Shown one piece after another: positions 22,701-34,600 of a stretch of DNA of 64,000 bases. Both the position numbers and the translations under genes were made by a program. The stretch comes from Fragilaria crotonensis (Eukaryota; Bacillariophyta; Fragilariophyceae; Fragilariales; Fragilariaceae): the NCBI GenBank assembly GCA_022925895.1, contig JAKSYS010000237.1, positions 1 to 64,000 on the forward strand. The letters are read 5' to 3'. The notes under the pieces are model-generated. The model had not been told where the DNA came from and made no database searches. It saw nothing but the letters and a program-made list of their open reading frames with translations. Position 1 is the first letter of the stretch; every line of letters starts with the position of its first letter.

Positions 22701-25451
22701 TTGATAGTTGTCCTTGGATATACCGTGGACCGTTTTGACAGTGTATTGCATGAACTGTAACGAATCTGCGTGCGTTCGAATGGCGTTACGTGGCATGCCA
22801 CATTTCCGTGCCGCAAGCATCCCAAGGCCGACAATTATGCGATCGTAACAAGCGGACGCATCATTATCAAATCGAGCGTAGTCATGCTTCAAAACCCGAC
22901 AGAGATCGCTGGATAACTGGGTGAGCATGATGGGATCTATTGCCATACGACCCGGAATAGAGCCATGTTGCCCGTCGTGTAGAAGATTCATCGAAAGTGC
23001 TCGTCTAACCAACCGGTGTCCCCACTGAAGCTTCAGAAAAAAGTTGAAATCTGCTTCAAATAAATGTATTATTCGAAGCCGATTAATGCGGGGCCGACCG
23101 AAGTCCTTTTCAATAAGGACATTTACCGCCTGACTCCAGCGAGGAATGGAGATTCCACTGCCAATCGAGATGTTTAGGAATTTTACAAAACAGTCCAGTA
23201 GAATTGGATGTTGAATTTCAGATTTGTAGAGTCCTAAGTGTCGTCCCGATGGTGACGTTGATGTAGCTTCCCTCCATGACTTGAATCCACGTAGGACATC
23301 ATCATGACTGATGTCAGTCGGAATATAGCCTTTATCACGAATCGATGATGGGATGGTAAATGATGCCAGGAACTCCCGAAGAGCTGGGTCATCGTTAGAC
23401 CATTCGCATGGAGACATACCCTCAAGGATCCGATCAGACGACAGCGATAGACCAGAGAATGTTATGGCGTCGTACAAAAGACCGTTGCCCAGTGGTGATT
23501 CGCTCGCAGCTCGAAAAGATTCTCGGTTGTACTTGAGAAGATGCTTTTCCATTTGATCTCTATCGATTACCGTCTCCCAAAGAATATCTGATGGGTCGCG
23601 GTTTTGAAGAAGATGATATGCGTGAGAGTCATCAACATCATGGTCTGATGTGGATGATCCAGCAGGAACCAGAATTTTGGATAGACTGGACACGACAGTT
23701 GGTTTCACCGTACGCCGGATGTCGCTGAATTTGTTACGGATGGTTTCACCATCAATAGTCTTCCTCACGATGGCCGCTTTTCTTTTGGACTCTGTCATTG
23801 TGTCCGGATCGCAGTCGTCTTCATAATTAGCAAGCAGTTCTTCGTAACATTTGAGACGCATCGGAGTTGCGGCAGATTGGCATTTATAGAATTCAGACGA
23901 GGCTTTGTTAAAATGTGCGCGAACCTCTTGTATTGATAGTTCCTCATTGAGGAATGGAAACCGAAAACGCTATCATGAACTCGAATTTGCTGTTGCCATC
24001 GACTGAACGTCGCAGAGTAGTCCTTGTTCTCTGTGACTTCACGTAGTCGAAGTTTCCAGTAGATACGAATAAATGCTCTGTTTCGAAGAATGGGGGACCA
24101 CCGGCATTTTTTGGGTGGTTTGCTTAACGCATTCTCAGCCGCCTTCATTGCTCGTCCTTTGTCGTTATCCCACGCAATTAGTTGAGAGCGAATATCGTCC
24201 CGGGACATAGAATGAAAATTGTTATACAGGGTGGTAATTCGATCGACCATTTTGTGTGCCGTATAATATTCCATGACTTTATTGTTGTATTTTGTTACCA
24301 GTTCAGGATTTCCTGTATGAACAGTCCGCAACTTGTGAGGCATGATTGGCTGGGAACGATGGAAAAACCCAATTGTGAGATCGACGTAAAGACCGCGATG
24401 GTCAGACTGTGGACCCTCATTGTAAGCTAAGGTTCCTGATCGTTCCAGGAATTGACGTGCACTCTTACAGCCAAGGATGAAGTCAATCCGTCGAGATGCT
24501 GCTCCAATGTATGTTGATTCCGCTGGATCGTCGGCGTGAAAGTCGAAAAGCGCGCAATGGTCCATGAATGCTGCAAAATGTGGATCCGAAGACATCGTCG
24601 CGTTGGCGTCCATCATAACCACGATAGCGTGTCCAGACTCTTGAAGACGTACTATTTGGTGTTGAGATCGCGGAGGAATAGGCGCCTTGATTGGGAGACT
24701 GTTTCGTTAGTGAACGAAAGTAGTTGTATTCTCGTGCGAATGCGCTTCCAAGTGGTACCGACCGAATAGACCCTGAGCAGATGCGGTATGCTGTTATCAC
24801 AGAGAGTTTTTGTTCCTCAGAACCCGACAATGTTACTCCTGACCATCGGCCAAGTCCAGTGGGGTCGATTATACTTTCACCATGTACTCGGGATACCAGG
24901 CTTCCAGCCACCACCGTGACAGTTCCTCCCGCTTGAAAATTCTCCGATGTCGGAATGGGGTCAATTGCGTTCGTGGGAAATCCGAACACTGTTTTGTGCT
25001 GCCGATGGAACCTGCGTACCACATTGTTGAACTCGTCACGTAGATGATGATGTTGCCAGCAGGTATTGGTTTCTGCAAGTCCAGCAAGATCCACATGAAG
25101 AGCTTGGAGTGCGTTCATGAAGTACCTGTAATCCTCGCCACTTCGGGAGACGCTTAGACCATGCACGTTTTGAAAGAATAACCGCACTGTTTTCTCTGAT
25201 TTTTGTATAATGGCGTCGCCATAAGACTTTGTCAAAGCAGGATCTAAGGGATGATGACGAGGTTTCCGTCCGGGGCGATGGGGAATCGACATAAAATGTC
25301 CGATAGGAAGTAGGGGAATGGATGGATCGATGGGCAGGTTGCGATATCTGCGACTTTGATAAGGCCTGCCATTTTGGGTTGCTGCGACGGAAGATATCCG
25401 GTGGCTCTCTGCAAGGACTACATGTGATTGGGAGTCTTCAGACGAACTCAT
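19714..25451 (-). CDS. LINE ORF2: endonuclease, reverse transcriptase, RNase H
   Basis: Domains in order. AP-type endonuclease (25250-24360): FFQNVHGLS, AGLAETN, DANATM, SRRIDFIL and SDHRG, the full catalytic set. Reverse transcriptase (about 23200-22100): HGSIPGRMA, FDNDASACYDRI (motif A), GTGQGSGASP (motif B), FVDDTSLSF (motif C). RNase H (about 21200-20750): VATDGG, RCELSGYASA, WLCDSKAAI, KGHQD. A C-terminal zinc-binding motif reads CPCCKVSEETTDHLLKCPSC (about 20420-20360). The product nicks the target and copies the element RNA in place. Four overlapping frames (25451-24483, 24622-23795, 23861-21168, 21333-19714) imply three single-base shifts near 24.6, 23.85 and 21.3 kb; these may be decay or assembly error. 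Confidence 0.85.
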
Positions 25452-25809
25452 GATGCTGACCCGCCGCCTTGAGAGAGTTTTTCCTTGTATCGACTCTCAA
25501 GGTCGGTGGTGATGTCGTCCAGCTTTGTTGTGGCCTGTAAGAGTGGATCCATGTTGTTATCGTCAGGGAGTGGTGTTTGAGCCGCCTGAGATAAAAGAGC
25601 CGGACTCTCCATATCGCAATCGAGTGCCTCTGATGTCTGTGTTTCAATGATAGATGATCTGTGGCTTTGACTGTTGCCAGAATTATCATGCTGATCATGA
25701 ACTTGCTGCCGCGCGCCAGCGTCGCCAGTGTCAGTTTCTGTGCAACCCGGCCGATACTTCTTTGATTGGTGACGAAAATGAGACCCGATCCAGCTGACGA
25801 TTTGAATAT

Positions 25810-28429
25810 TCAGAAGAAGGAGTGCTGTGTGTTGTCTTCCTCTACTGCACGGTGTGTTGCAATGGTCATGGTCTGGCCACCAGTCGCCTGACTACCAGTC
25901 TGAATATGTGTCTGAGCGATCATATCCATAAGTGCTGATATCTTATCGCTGAGTGTATTCATTGTTCCCCCAACTCCGGCTTGTTTCTCCATAACATTCA
26001 TCAGATTGCCCTCCATCATGTCAAAACGGTGATCCAGGTCATCGAATCGTGTGAATTGTCGTTCCATGCGTTCCAGTCTCTCAGTGTTGATACGATCCTT
26101 CCGATCGAATTCCTTTTGCTGACGTTGTATCCGAGCATCAATTTCTTGAAAGCGGGCCGTGGACGTCGACATTGATGACAGGCGGGAACTAATTGAGTGA
26201 TTTGAGTCCGTAGACGCCTCCGTAAGAACCGTTGACCGCAGCCCATATTGATCTCGAATTGATTCCAGTGGGGTAGGGGGCATCCTTGGCTTCGACGTTT
26301 TGTCCTTGTCCACGGATGAGCGCGTCTCGGCCTGTGGTGGAGGCGAAGAATTTGGTGTTGATTTGCTTTCTACGGATCCTCCAGATACGCGAGATGACTC
26401 GGCTCTTGAGTCTGATTCTTGTGATGCTGAATCGACGCTTTGAGCTGTTGTTTGTTTCCACGATTCCGTAGACGAAAATAGTTTGTCGATGAAAGACAAA
26501 TTTGCGTTTACTTTGGAGACCACGTGGATGACTGTTGGAGGGGGTCCGATAGCGTCCCTAAATCGTTCCTCTCTGATTGAGAAGGGGAATACTCGACGGC
26601 GGTACTCTTCAAAAGCCTTGCGAACCGTGTCTTCATGCTGAGGAGCCATGAGTAAAAAGATTTTGATCGTATCCGCCATTGACGACGTCGACATGTGCTG
26701 ATTCGTTTTCTGCTGATACAATGGATGCCGCCCAGTCCCTTGTGGTCCTCTCCATCTGTGTGCCATCCGGAAAGAACTCAGTCCTCACAGTATCGAGATT
26801 GTTAATCATTGGGGACAATTGAATAAAACGAAGCGACTTGATATAGGAATCGTGCTTCTCAAACAAGGTCATGGCTTCTGTCGTTGTCATCTTCGCAAAC
26901 GCAAACCGTGGAATATATACTCCCGCCCCAGATCCGTCCAAAGTAGAAAGCAAAGTCTGGCTCAGAGAATGGACATGGTTTTTCCCACATTGTACCACAA
27001 GGTGATTGATATCTTGGTCAAATGGCGTGCGACGATGGAGAAAGATGTTAAAAAATGGGGTCGTGTCGGGAAGCTTGCTCCTGAGACTTTGTAGAAACCG
27101 GGTACGATGAGTAGTACGAGGAGCTTTGAGAAGGATGTAGCCAGCAGTAACATCATCTCCGCTTGTACTTTTGGAATTGGAAAAAGACGCCGTTACTTTG
27201 TTCCTTGTAAATGCTTCCTGCACGCGTGGCAGATTCCTCCAGGAAAAAGAAGGTTTGTCAGTAAAACCGAAGCGAAGAGGCACAATGATTTGCGATTGGG
27301 AAGGTAAAACGGAAAGAGAGGGCGCAATATACGATCGCACTTCCTCTGGTGTCATTTTGGAAATGGAATTGCAGTGTTCCGTTCCTTCGTCTGTCCATCG
27401 GTATAAAAGACCATCTTCGTCTCGAAAAACATCATTGAGAAGCGAATGAATCTCAGCGGACAAAGCGTTCGATTTCTGAGATAGCGCAAGAGAGACCACT
27501 TCTGAATTCGTTTTCCAGCGAAGCGAGATCCGGATTGTGCCATCGTTGATTGGAACGTTCGAGTTAGGAATCAGAGCTGACATCTTTCCATCAGTGGACG
27601 ATGAGAATGAATTCGAATCTTCCTTTCTTTCATGCTCGTGTTTACGACTTGTTGGGAGCGGATTGTTTGTCTGCAAGTTTGGCTTGTTCTGCGGGGGTTT
27701 GTTCGGCTGCAACGTGATCAGAGGATTGACCGTGGGGACTATCTTTACTGGAAGTGGAGGATCAACTTCCATTGGTTCATCGTCTTGTTCTTCTGGGATT
27801 GGAGGTGTGGTGAATGCCAGTTGCTGTTTGAAGAGGTCTGTTGTCTTGAGAACAATCGACGTCTTTTTCGAAGCCAAGGATGCTTTCCTAGCAGTCTGAG
27901 TTCGACGTTTAGCTTTTGCGGATCCAATGACCTTGTTCCATGAGTAGATGTTAGACGCGCGCTTTGACCATTCTGCAAAACCGATGTTAACCGTGTCCAC
28001 CGGAAGAACTTTGTCGGTGTGAGTGGATAGATAAGGTAGCGAAAAGGTATTTGCCCAATCGTGAAGCTTCTTTGGAACATCAAGTTTGCGATCAATGTGA
28101 TACATATATCGGTACCAGACAACTAGGTGAAGTTGAAGTTGGTCGGTGTCAAAATTGTTCCAGAGTGCTTCGAAATCGGTGAAAGACACAATGTCCCGCC
28201 CGAGGGTGGTGAACCTATGCCAGGCAGTTGGGGTGGTGTCGTTGCGTTGAACTGTTTCCTCATAGATTCGTTTGACTCGTTCGTTCTGAGTTTCAGACAA
28301 ATGTTCTGGGGGAATGTCGATGTCGGGGAATTCTTTCCAATCTTTCAACAGAAAACCAAAGGAGTCATCAGTGTCAGGTGGAAGAGACGTAAGAAGGGTG
28401 GAGAACGGAGGATCCGCTGTTTCGGTCAT
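25810..28429 (-). CDS. LINE ORF1 protein, one frame change
   Basis: About 870 codons from the first ATG inside the element (28429, MTETADPPFS). One frame covers 28429-26633 and the second 26766-25810, so a single-base shift lies near 26.7 kb. The first two thirds have no recognised fold; a central region is proline/asparagine-rich (LQPNKPPQNKPN). The last third has a serine-rich linker and a coiled coil (about 26200-25990: RIQRQQKEFDRKDRINTERL and following heptads). Coiled coils are common in LINE ORF1 proteins, where they trimerise an RNA-binding chaperone; that role here is inferred. No zinc knuckle was seen. Confidence 0.65.
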
Positions 28430-28521
28430 GGTGGTGACGTGCACGACGGCCTCGTTGAGTTTACTACTGTAAATCGGTTGACGGACGGACTGGTGTTGCA
28501 AATTCTTAATACTAGAAATTG

Positions 28522-28538
28522 TCCAAATGGAGCCCATA
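28522..28538. repeat. LINE target-site duplication, right copy
   Basis: Perfect 17-bp copy of 19561-19577; it marks the 5' end of the LINE on the minus strand. Confidence 0.9.
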
Positions 28539-30873
28539 ACAATCTCACACGGTCTATTGAATCACACTATGCGCCGCCTCCCAAGTGCCATGCGCATCCT
28601 TGGATACATCAATCACAGCACCCCCCCGCACCTCCCAACTAGCGCAGATGTTGATTCCGATTTCAATTCTCCAGAAGATCTGGCGGATGATGTTGTGCGA
28701 ATCAAGAACCCAATTCATCCGCCCGCCAACGGTGATCTTAGTTGGGCAACGTTACTCCTCAATGAAACACACATGCAGATTCAGTTTATACTGAAGAGTC
28801 TGGATTTTTGATTCTACAGAACAGTGGCTTCAAATGGAATTTGCATTACAACAACACCATTCACAAAGTGGTGTTCCACCCTATGTACCTTTCATCGTCG
28901 GCGATACAGAGGGTCACGACCGTCTCTGTGGTCATTACACAGCAAGATTCATGGAGGTCAAACAGCTTTGCCGAATCTGTGAATGCCCCAGTTACTTGAC
29001 GGGGTATTCGAAGTCAAAGTTCCCACCGTCTCCCAAAAAGTTGATTCCTTAGTGCAGAGGGGCTTGACTGCTGAGCTCCAATCAATGTCTCAGAACTATC
29101 TCAAGAACGGGTTTGAAGGCGTCCGACGGCATGCACAATAAGCGCGGAATTTTGGTGCGTGCCCAGGCGAAATGCTGCACTTGATCTCGCTTGGTTGGTT
29201 TAAGTACTGCCTCAGGCTTTCGGCTCAGGCCGGTCCCAAGTCCCAGGCATTGAAGGATTACGATGCACTGTGCGCCAAGTTGGGCTGCACCCTATCAAGG
29301 CAGAGTGACCGTGATGTTCCACGAACAAATTTCTCTCGAGGTTTTTCCTCTGGCCCAATCTCATGGGACACGAGATGGCGGGATGCCTTTGGTGAAACTA
29401 TTCGCATTGCACTCGACGTGTTTCCGCTCCATCTTCAATGTTGGCAAGAAGGTCACCCCAAAGAAGGGGTCAACGATCAAAGGTTATGTTACAGCAATCA
29501 CATCGAAGATTGATAGTTGTCGTATCCTCCTCCTGGTCTGGCACCAATGGATGAAGCAGCCAACAATCCCGAAAAAATGGTGAGGCGCTCCCATGTTGCT
29601 GTGCAGTGGTTGATGCGGTTTGTCGCTGAAGTAGCACCTCGTCCTTCAGGCATGGGAAATAACACCATCAAAACGCACTTGGTCCTGCATCTGTGCGAGG
29701 ACATTCTGGACCATGGGGTTCCAGAGAACGTGAACAGTTCGTACGCTGAATCAGCCCACATTCCCTTGCGAAGATAACAACAAGAAACTCGCAGAAACGA
29801 GCTGTTTCTTTCACAAAACAAGCAGCCCATCGGTACGTTGAGAATCTCGCTGTATCACTTGCTTGGGCAGATGTTGAGAGCGACAAAGGCAGTGCCATAC
29901 CAACATCAGGGAAGAAGAACCAGAGAGAGGAACCAGCAACCATCAATTCGACCCTGGACGTGAATTCCACCTTGTGTGGAAAACTGGTGATGAATTTCGT
30001 GTCGTTGGACACATGTGCGTAGCGGTCAGAACGCAGAGCCAGTCGTGAAACTTCCACCTTTGGTGTCAAAGTTTCTTGAAACTTCTGCCTGCCCCAAATG
30101 CCACAACAGTCTCTTCGGTGCTTTACCTCGCACACAGATGAAAGGGTAACATGTACCGAGCACATCCATGTTATGACGGTAAACCTTGGAATGATTGCGC
30201 AATGATCGACTGGAAAGGGAGAAGCATGACCTTCCAGCATTCATCCATACATTCGTTGATCTGCGCCAGCTTCCGAGCTCAATCAGAAGAATTGAAGTGA
30301 ATGGGCAGACAAGTGTGCAACCTGGATTGTACGCCGTTGCCCACACCTTTGACCCAGTTAACCCCACTGACTTCAACACGCCCAATGTCCTCATAGGGCG
30401 TTACAAACCCATTTTTATTCTCCGACCACAGACAACCAACATTGTTCCTGTGGATGTCAAGGCGATATCCTCGCCGCTACTTGGCAGAAGACATCCCACC
30501 ATTTGGAGAAAAGAAAGCGTCAAGGTGGGATCGGCATTACCTTTCCTCATCAGAAGGAAAGTGGAATGGTCCCTTGCATGGGACGCAATAATTGAGCGGG
30601 AGCATAGTGATCTGGAAAACAATGTTGAAGATGACACCTGGTTCAAGAGGATTACGAGACAAAGATGTTGACCACCATGTCTTGCCCGGTAGAGTCGTCT
30701 TCGGCGTGAAGACACCCGAAGACAACGCCAAGGAGGTGGCAGCAAAGAAAGCAGAAAAGCTTGCCACCAAAAAGAAGAAGGAAGACGGCAGCGGCCAAGA
30801 AACGCAAACGAGCTGCGGAAGGAGAACGTTCGCAAGTAGTAGACTTATTTTTCACGTTCTTCGTTTTCAATAG
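28522..30873 (+). pseudogene. T1 transposase, 3' part
   Basis: This continues T1 after the LINE: MEPITISHGLLNHTMRRLPS reads on from the repeated 17 bp. Further blocks are the probable second catalytic region VGDTEGHDRLCGHYTARF (about 28900) followed by a LCRICECP zinc-type motif, EMLHLISLGWFKYCL (about 29172), and KTHLVLHLCEDILDHGVP with an AESAHIPL helix (about 29670-29770). The T2 gene shows the same last block (HELLHIVDDM). The C-terminus is lysine-rich and ends at 30871-30873. Several frame changes and stops are present. The 3' end overlaps the convergent A1 gene by 29 bp. Confidence 0.65.
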
Positions 30874-31172
30874 TAACGTGCAGGTCTTCTTGCCCCGTAC
30901 TTTGTCCTCCTGGTAACAACGAAGCGGTTAAGTCAACCGCCGCAGTAGCCCCCTGCACATCACCAGCTCTTTTTTTTCTTGGTACCGTGTATGCGCCACC
31001 AATTGCCAGGTCAGCTGCTGTAGGCTGTCTAGGTACGGCCTTTCGTTCGCCATCAACACCACCCCCATTCGCAGAGGTCCCCATTCCTGGCTCCACTTGC
31101 GGTTTCCTCTTTCTCCCAACAAGGGAAAGCTGTCGAGACACCGCGACAACGTGCTTCGGCAAGCGCACACTG
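30845..31172 (-). pseudogene. A1, 3' part, separated by Copia E
   Basis: Ignoring the LTR element and one copy of its 5-bp duplication, the A1 frame runs from AVEPISV straight into RLPKHVVAVSRQ and on for about 107 codons to a stop at 30845-30847. This part has two basic clusters suited to nuclear import (GRKRKPQ, PRKKRAG) and is otherwise low in recognisable structure. It overlaps the end of T1 tail to tail by 29 bp. The nuclear signals fit a protein acting on DNA or chromatin, but this is inference. Confidence 0.6.
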
Positions 31173-31641
31173 TGTTACTGCATGTTTGTCACGACTTACA
31201 ATATGTCCATGGTACGTGTATAGCACCGTGCTGTTTGGTACCGTATTCACAATACGGTACTGCCCGGTGCGTATGCACTCCGACATACCTGTTACTAAGT
31301 CAGGTATGTAGATAGTCTAATTAGTGGAGTACCTCTCATGTACTCCACTCACAACTTCTACTTTAATCCTTTTTATTACTTCAATTGCACTCTTGCCGGT
31401 CATCGATCGTAAGGGTATAGAGGTACAAGGTTTATCGTTACACAAGCACCTCCACGACATTGTCCATCTCACACATCGAACTACACGCCGCATACTACAA
31501 ACGCCGAACCGCCATTGCCAAGAGGATTGCTTACCGTTCTCCGGTACTCGTGTGTGTGCTTCTGTGTGGACGATCGTGGACCCTCCATTCTCCTTTCTAC
31601 ACCCCCGAGCGTGAGCGCTCGATACTTGGAAGGAGATCACA
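31173..31641 (+). repeat. Copia E 5' LTR
   Basis: TGTTACTG...GATCACA, 469 bp; no difference from 38053-38521 was seen. It has a promoter-type region and, near its end, the GAGCGTGAGCGCTC palindrome shared with Copia A. Confidence 0.93.
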
Positions 31642-31654
31642 GGTTATGAGCCCA
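31642..31654 (+). promoter_or_regulatory. Copia E primer-binding site, half-tRNA type
   Basis: GGTTATGAGCCCA directly follows the LTR. Its complement TGGGCTCATAACC matches the anticodon arm of eukaryotic initiator tRNA-Met (anticodon CAU), not its 3' end. Drosophila copia is known to prime from a 5' half of this tRNA, so the same mode is inferred here. Confidence 0.65.
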
Positions 31655-34600
31655 AATACCTTCGGTATTATTTCTAGTGGCTAACAAGTTTCAACGCACC
31701 AAGATGACCGATTTGACGGCGCCAGGGAGATTATATCACCCTGATGACCATGTCGTTATGGAAGTTGATATTGAAGACTGTCCGGTGGCAGATGTGCCAC
31801 TCACAGAGATATTCGATACAGTCAATTCGGTACTGATCGATGACTATCTTGTTGTACTCAGGACATACATCTCTCAACAACTTGAAGACACTATTTGGTT
31901 GGACGATCAATCAACCACTCCACTGTTTGACGCCGGTTTTGCTACATTCCATCGGAAAGCGGACGGTACCGTTCAGTCCCTGCGAAAGCCGGCTTTGCAA
32001 CGTTTAATTGAACGAACAATTCGAGATCGCCCAAACGTCACAAATCCCATTGGCGTCAAGATTTTGATACGCTTCCAGATCCCGATCTCCAAGCTCCCTC
32101 AACAATCTCGCTCTCCACCCACGGTCCCCTCCGTCATTGGAGGATTGAACGAAGAGGACGAACGAAGCGATCGGCGAGAATCCCAGACTGGTTTATCGGG
32201 GACACCCCGATCATCCGTGGCCCCACAAGGGAGCTCAGCTTCATCGGCGGAACGAGACGAGATCAATGCCGCTCTCCGTTTCACTGGGCCACCTTTGCTA
32301 GACAACGTCGAGGAGCGCACTCCAGCGACCCCTCTCGTCGAACGCAACTCGCCGACTGCTGGTATACAAGGCGGTGCTAGCTTCCGAGGTTTACCTGTCG
32401 ATGTGCCCGAACACACGACCAGAGCTCAAGCCGACGAAAACAACCGTGCCTCCTATCTGGCGTCTACTGAACCCCGCGGACCTCGAGGTCGCCTTGTCTT
32501 CCAAGACAACGAACATGGCACTCCACGCACCCAGTACACGCAGGCATCGGGGCGTACCATGAACTCGCATGCGCCGATCACTTCGGGTGCGGAATCTTTC
32601 GAAGACTACATGCGACAGTTCATGTCTTCCGAAGTCAGATACAAAGACTTCAGAAAGACGATTGTCCCAAAGTTTGACTCGGCACGCCAGGACTCTTTCA
32701 TCCACTGGTACAAGTTGTTCTGTGCAACCTGTTTACAGTGGGGGCTGTGGTGCCCGCCATACGAATCCGTGGAACAGGACAATATCCACGGCAGCTGGTG
32801 GTTGATGCTCCCTGCATCCGTCCGAGCTCAAGATACGTTCATGTCGTCTTTGCTTTACGGCGTCCTTTCGCAAGAGACCGTATTCCCCGCCGGTAGCAGA
32901 GAACACAGTGCAGTCCAAGGTTGCGCAGCCAACGCAGGGTATGATGCGATCTATTCTTTGCTCCGACTCCACCATCCACGTCTCCAGGCAGCCCTGCATA
33001 CAGTCAACGAGATCCCTCGGCAGCGTCGTGCAGAACTCTTCAGCTCCTATTTGCGCCGCCTTCAGGATTTCATGGCTCGTGAGAGAATCGCTGGTCGCAA
33101 CTACTCTGAGTATGAAGCTCTCGATCTCAGTGTTCGTAATCTCGCCACTGAGTGGCGATCTGAGTTCCGTCGCCTAGTGGAACGCGACCGCCGCACGGGT
33201 CGCACCTCGGATACACTCCCATTCCACCTCACGATGTCACAACTTGCCACGACTTTCGTCCAATACTCCATTGAGATCGGACGTGACGTCACAGCTCCAC
33301 CGCCCACCAGCACAAGGGATCGGTACTCTCCGTCGAACCAAGTCGTGCGACGCATCGAAACTGCCCCTCTGTCCCCCGATGCTCTCTTCGGAACGACAGA
33401 CTGCTTGGGTGAACACGAAGTAGATCTTCTGGTTCGGGCGATGTCGCATAACCAGGCTAATTCGGCCACGTGCCTTGGATGCCACCAAACCGGTCACACC
33501 TTGACCGATTGCAATCGTTTTGTGGACTACATCGTCGCGGAGAGTCTCGCGCAACGTCATCCACAGCTAAAGAGTCAAGTCGCCGCTGCGCACTCCCACT
33601 TCCGCAGCCGCATCAACATTCGAAATGCCGATGGGCGTCCATCCCCCGGGGTTCGCACGGTTCGCAGCATCCTTTCGAAACCAACCTCCGAAGATTCGGA
33701 TGTCACCGAGGTACAACCTCGATCCCATAGTAACGACGCCACTCCTGCCACTGAAGACGACGACGTCTCACCCGACGGTTATCAATTGAATGCTTTGCGT
33801 GGATCCTTCCCGGAATCATCGGACGACTTTGATCTTTGTTTCGAACCCATTGACCTTCAGTCTTGTGCTAACATCGACACAACCGTCCCATTCTTCGAAT
33901 CCATTTGTGACGAAGGCACTCTACTTGAGGTTTCATCGGAAATTCCAGCGGTTGACTCCGAGAGTTTCCTATTCCGTCGGTTATCCGAAACGTATGACAC
34001 CAACTCGCGCGCGATCTATGCACATGCCGACAACGGTTCTATGGCGTGTACAACGAGCGACGCTTCCCTCCTCTTCTCGTATCGTGCCCTTGCAAAGTCG
34101 AACACCAAGGTTCGCCTCTTTGATGCCGGTAGCCACTCGCATCACCCCGATGGCGTTGGGTTCCTGTGTCTTCCTGCCTTCCGTGTTCCGTCGTTTGCTG
34201 TCGTGACTTCGTTGAACGCATCCAGTTTCACGCAGTGCTGTGTTTTCGTCCGAACATATCACACCGCGTCTATCCCCGGTGTCATCATCAGCCACTGCGC
34301 GATTGCAAAGCAACTTGCAAGCGATGGCTACAGCATGAACAGTTCCGAAGATCGCATCGGTCTGATCCGCTTCCCTGGCAACGCATCCACGCAGACCACC
34401 GAAGATATCTGTATCAGTCTACAACCTACTCGTCTCCGAGGCGGTCTCACCTTCACCGATTCCCTCTTCGTCCCGTCGACAGATGCTCACATCGCCCCAT
34501 TGCCATGCGGACCCCAGCGTTTTGTGGTTGACCCTCTGACCATCGCTGTTGCGCCTCCCTCCGCACACTGTCCATCGTCGTTTGCCACCCATCCGGTCTC

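Larger units (their letters stand above)
19578..28521 (-). mobile_element. LINE (non-LTR retrotransposon), full-length, about 8.9 kb
   Basis: Bounded by a perfect 17-bp target duplication, so both ends are fixed. ORF1 (28429-25810) is followed by ORF2 (25451-19714), which carries endonuclease, reverse transcriptase, RNase H and a zinc-ribbon. A full-length insertion with this duplication length is typical of target-primed reverse transcription. There is no poly-A tail; the 3' end is AT-rich with a hairpin at 19608-19629. The presence of an RNase H domain places it with the I/R1/Ingi-like breadth of LINEs, but I cannot name the clade. Three or four single-base frame changes make this copy inactive as read. 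Confidence 0.9.

Noticed and set aside
31324-31614. Open frames within the Copia E LTRs (also at 38204-38494)
   Set aside because: They lie wholly in the LTR, are identical in both copies, and have no protein-like features.
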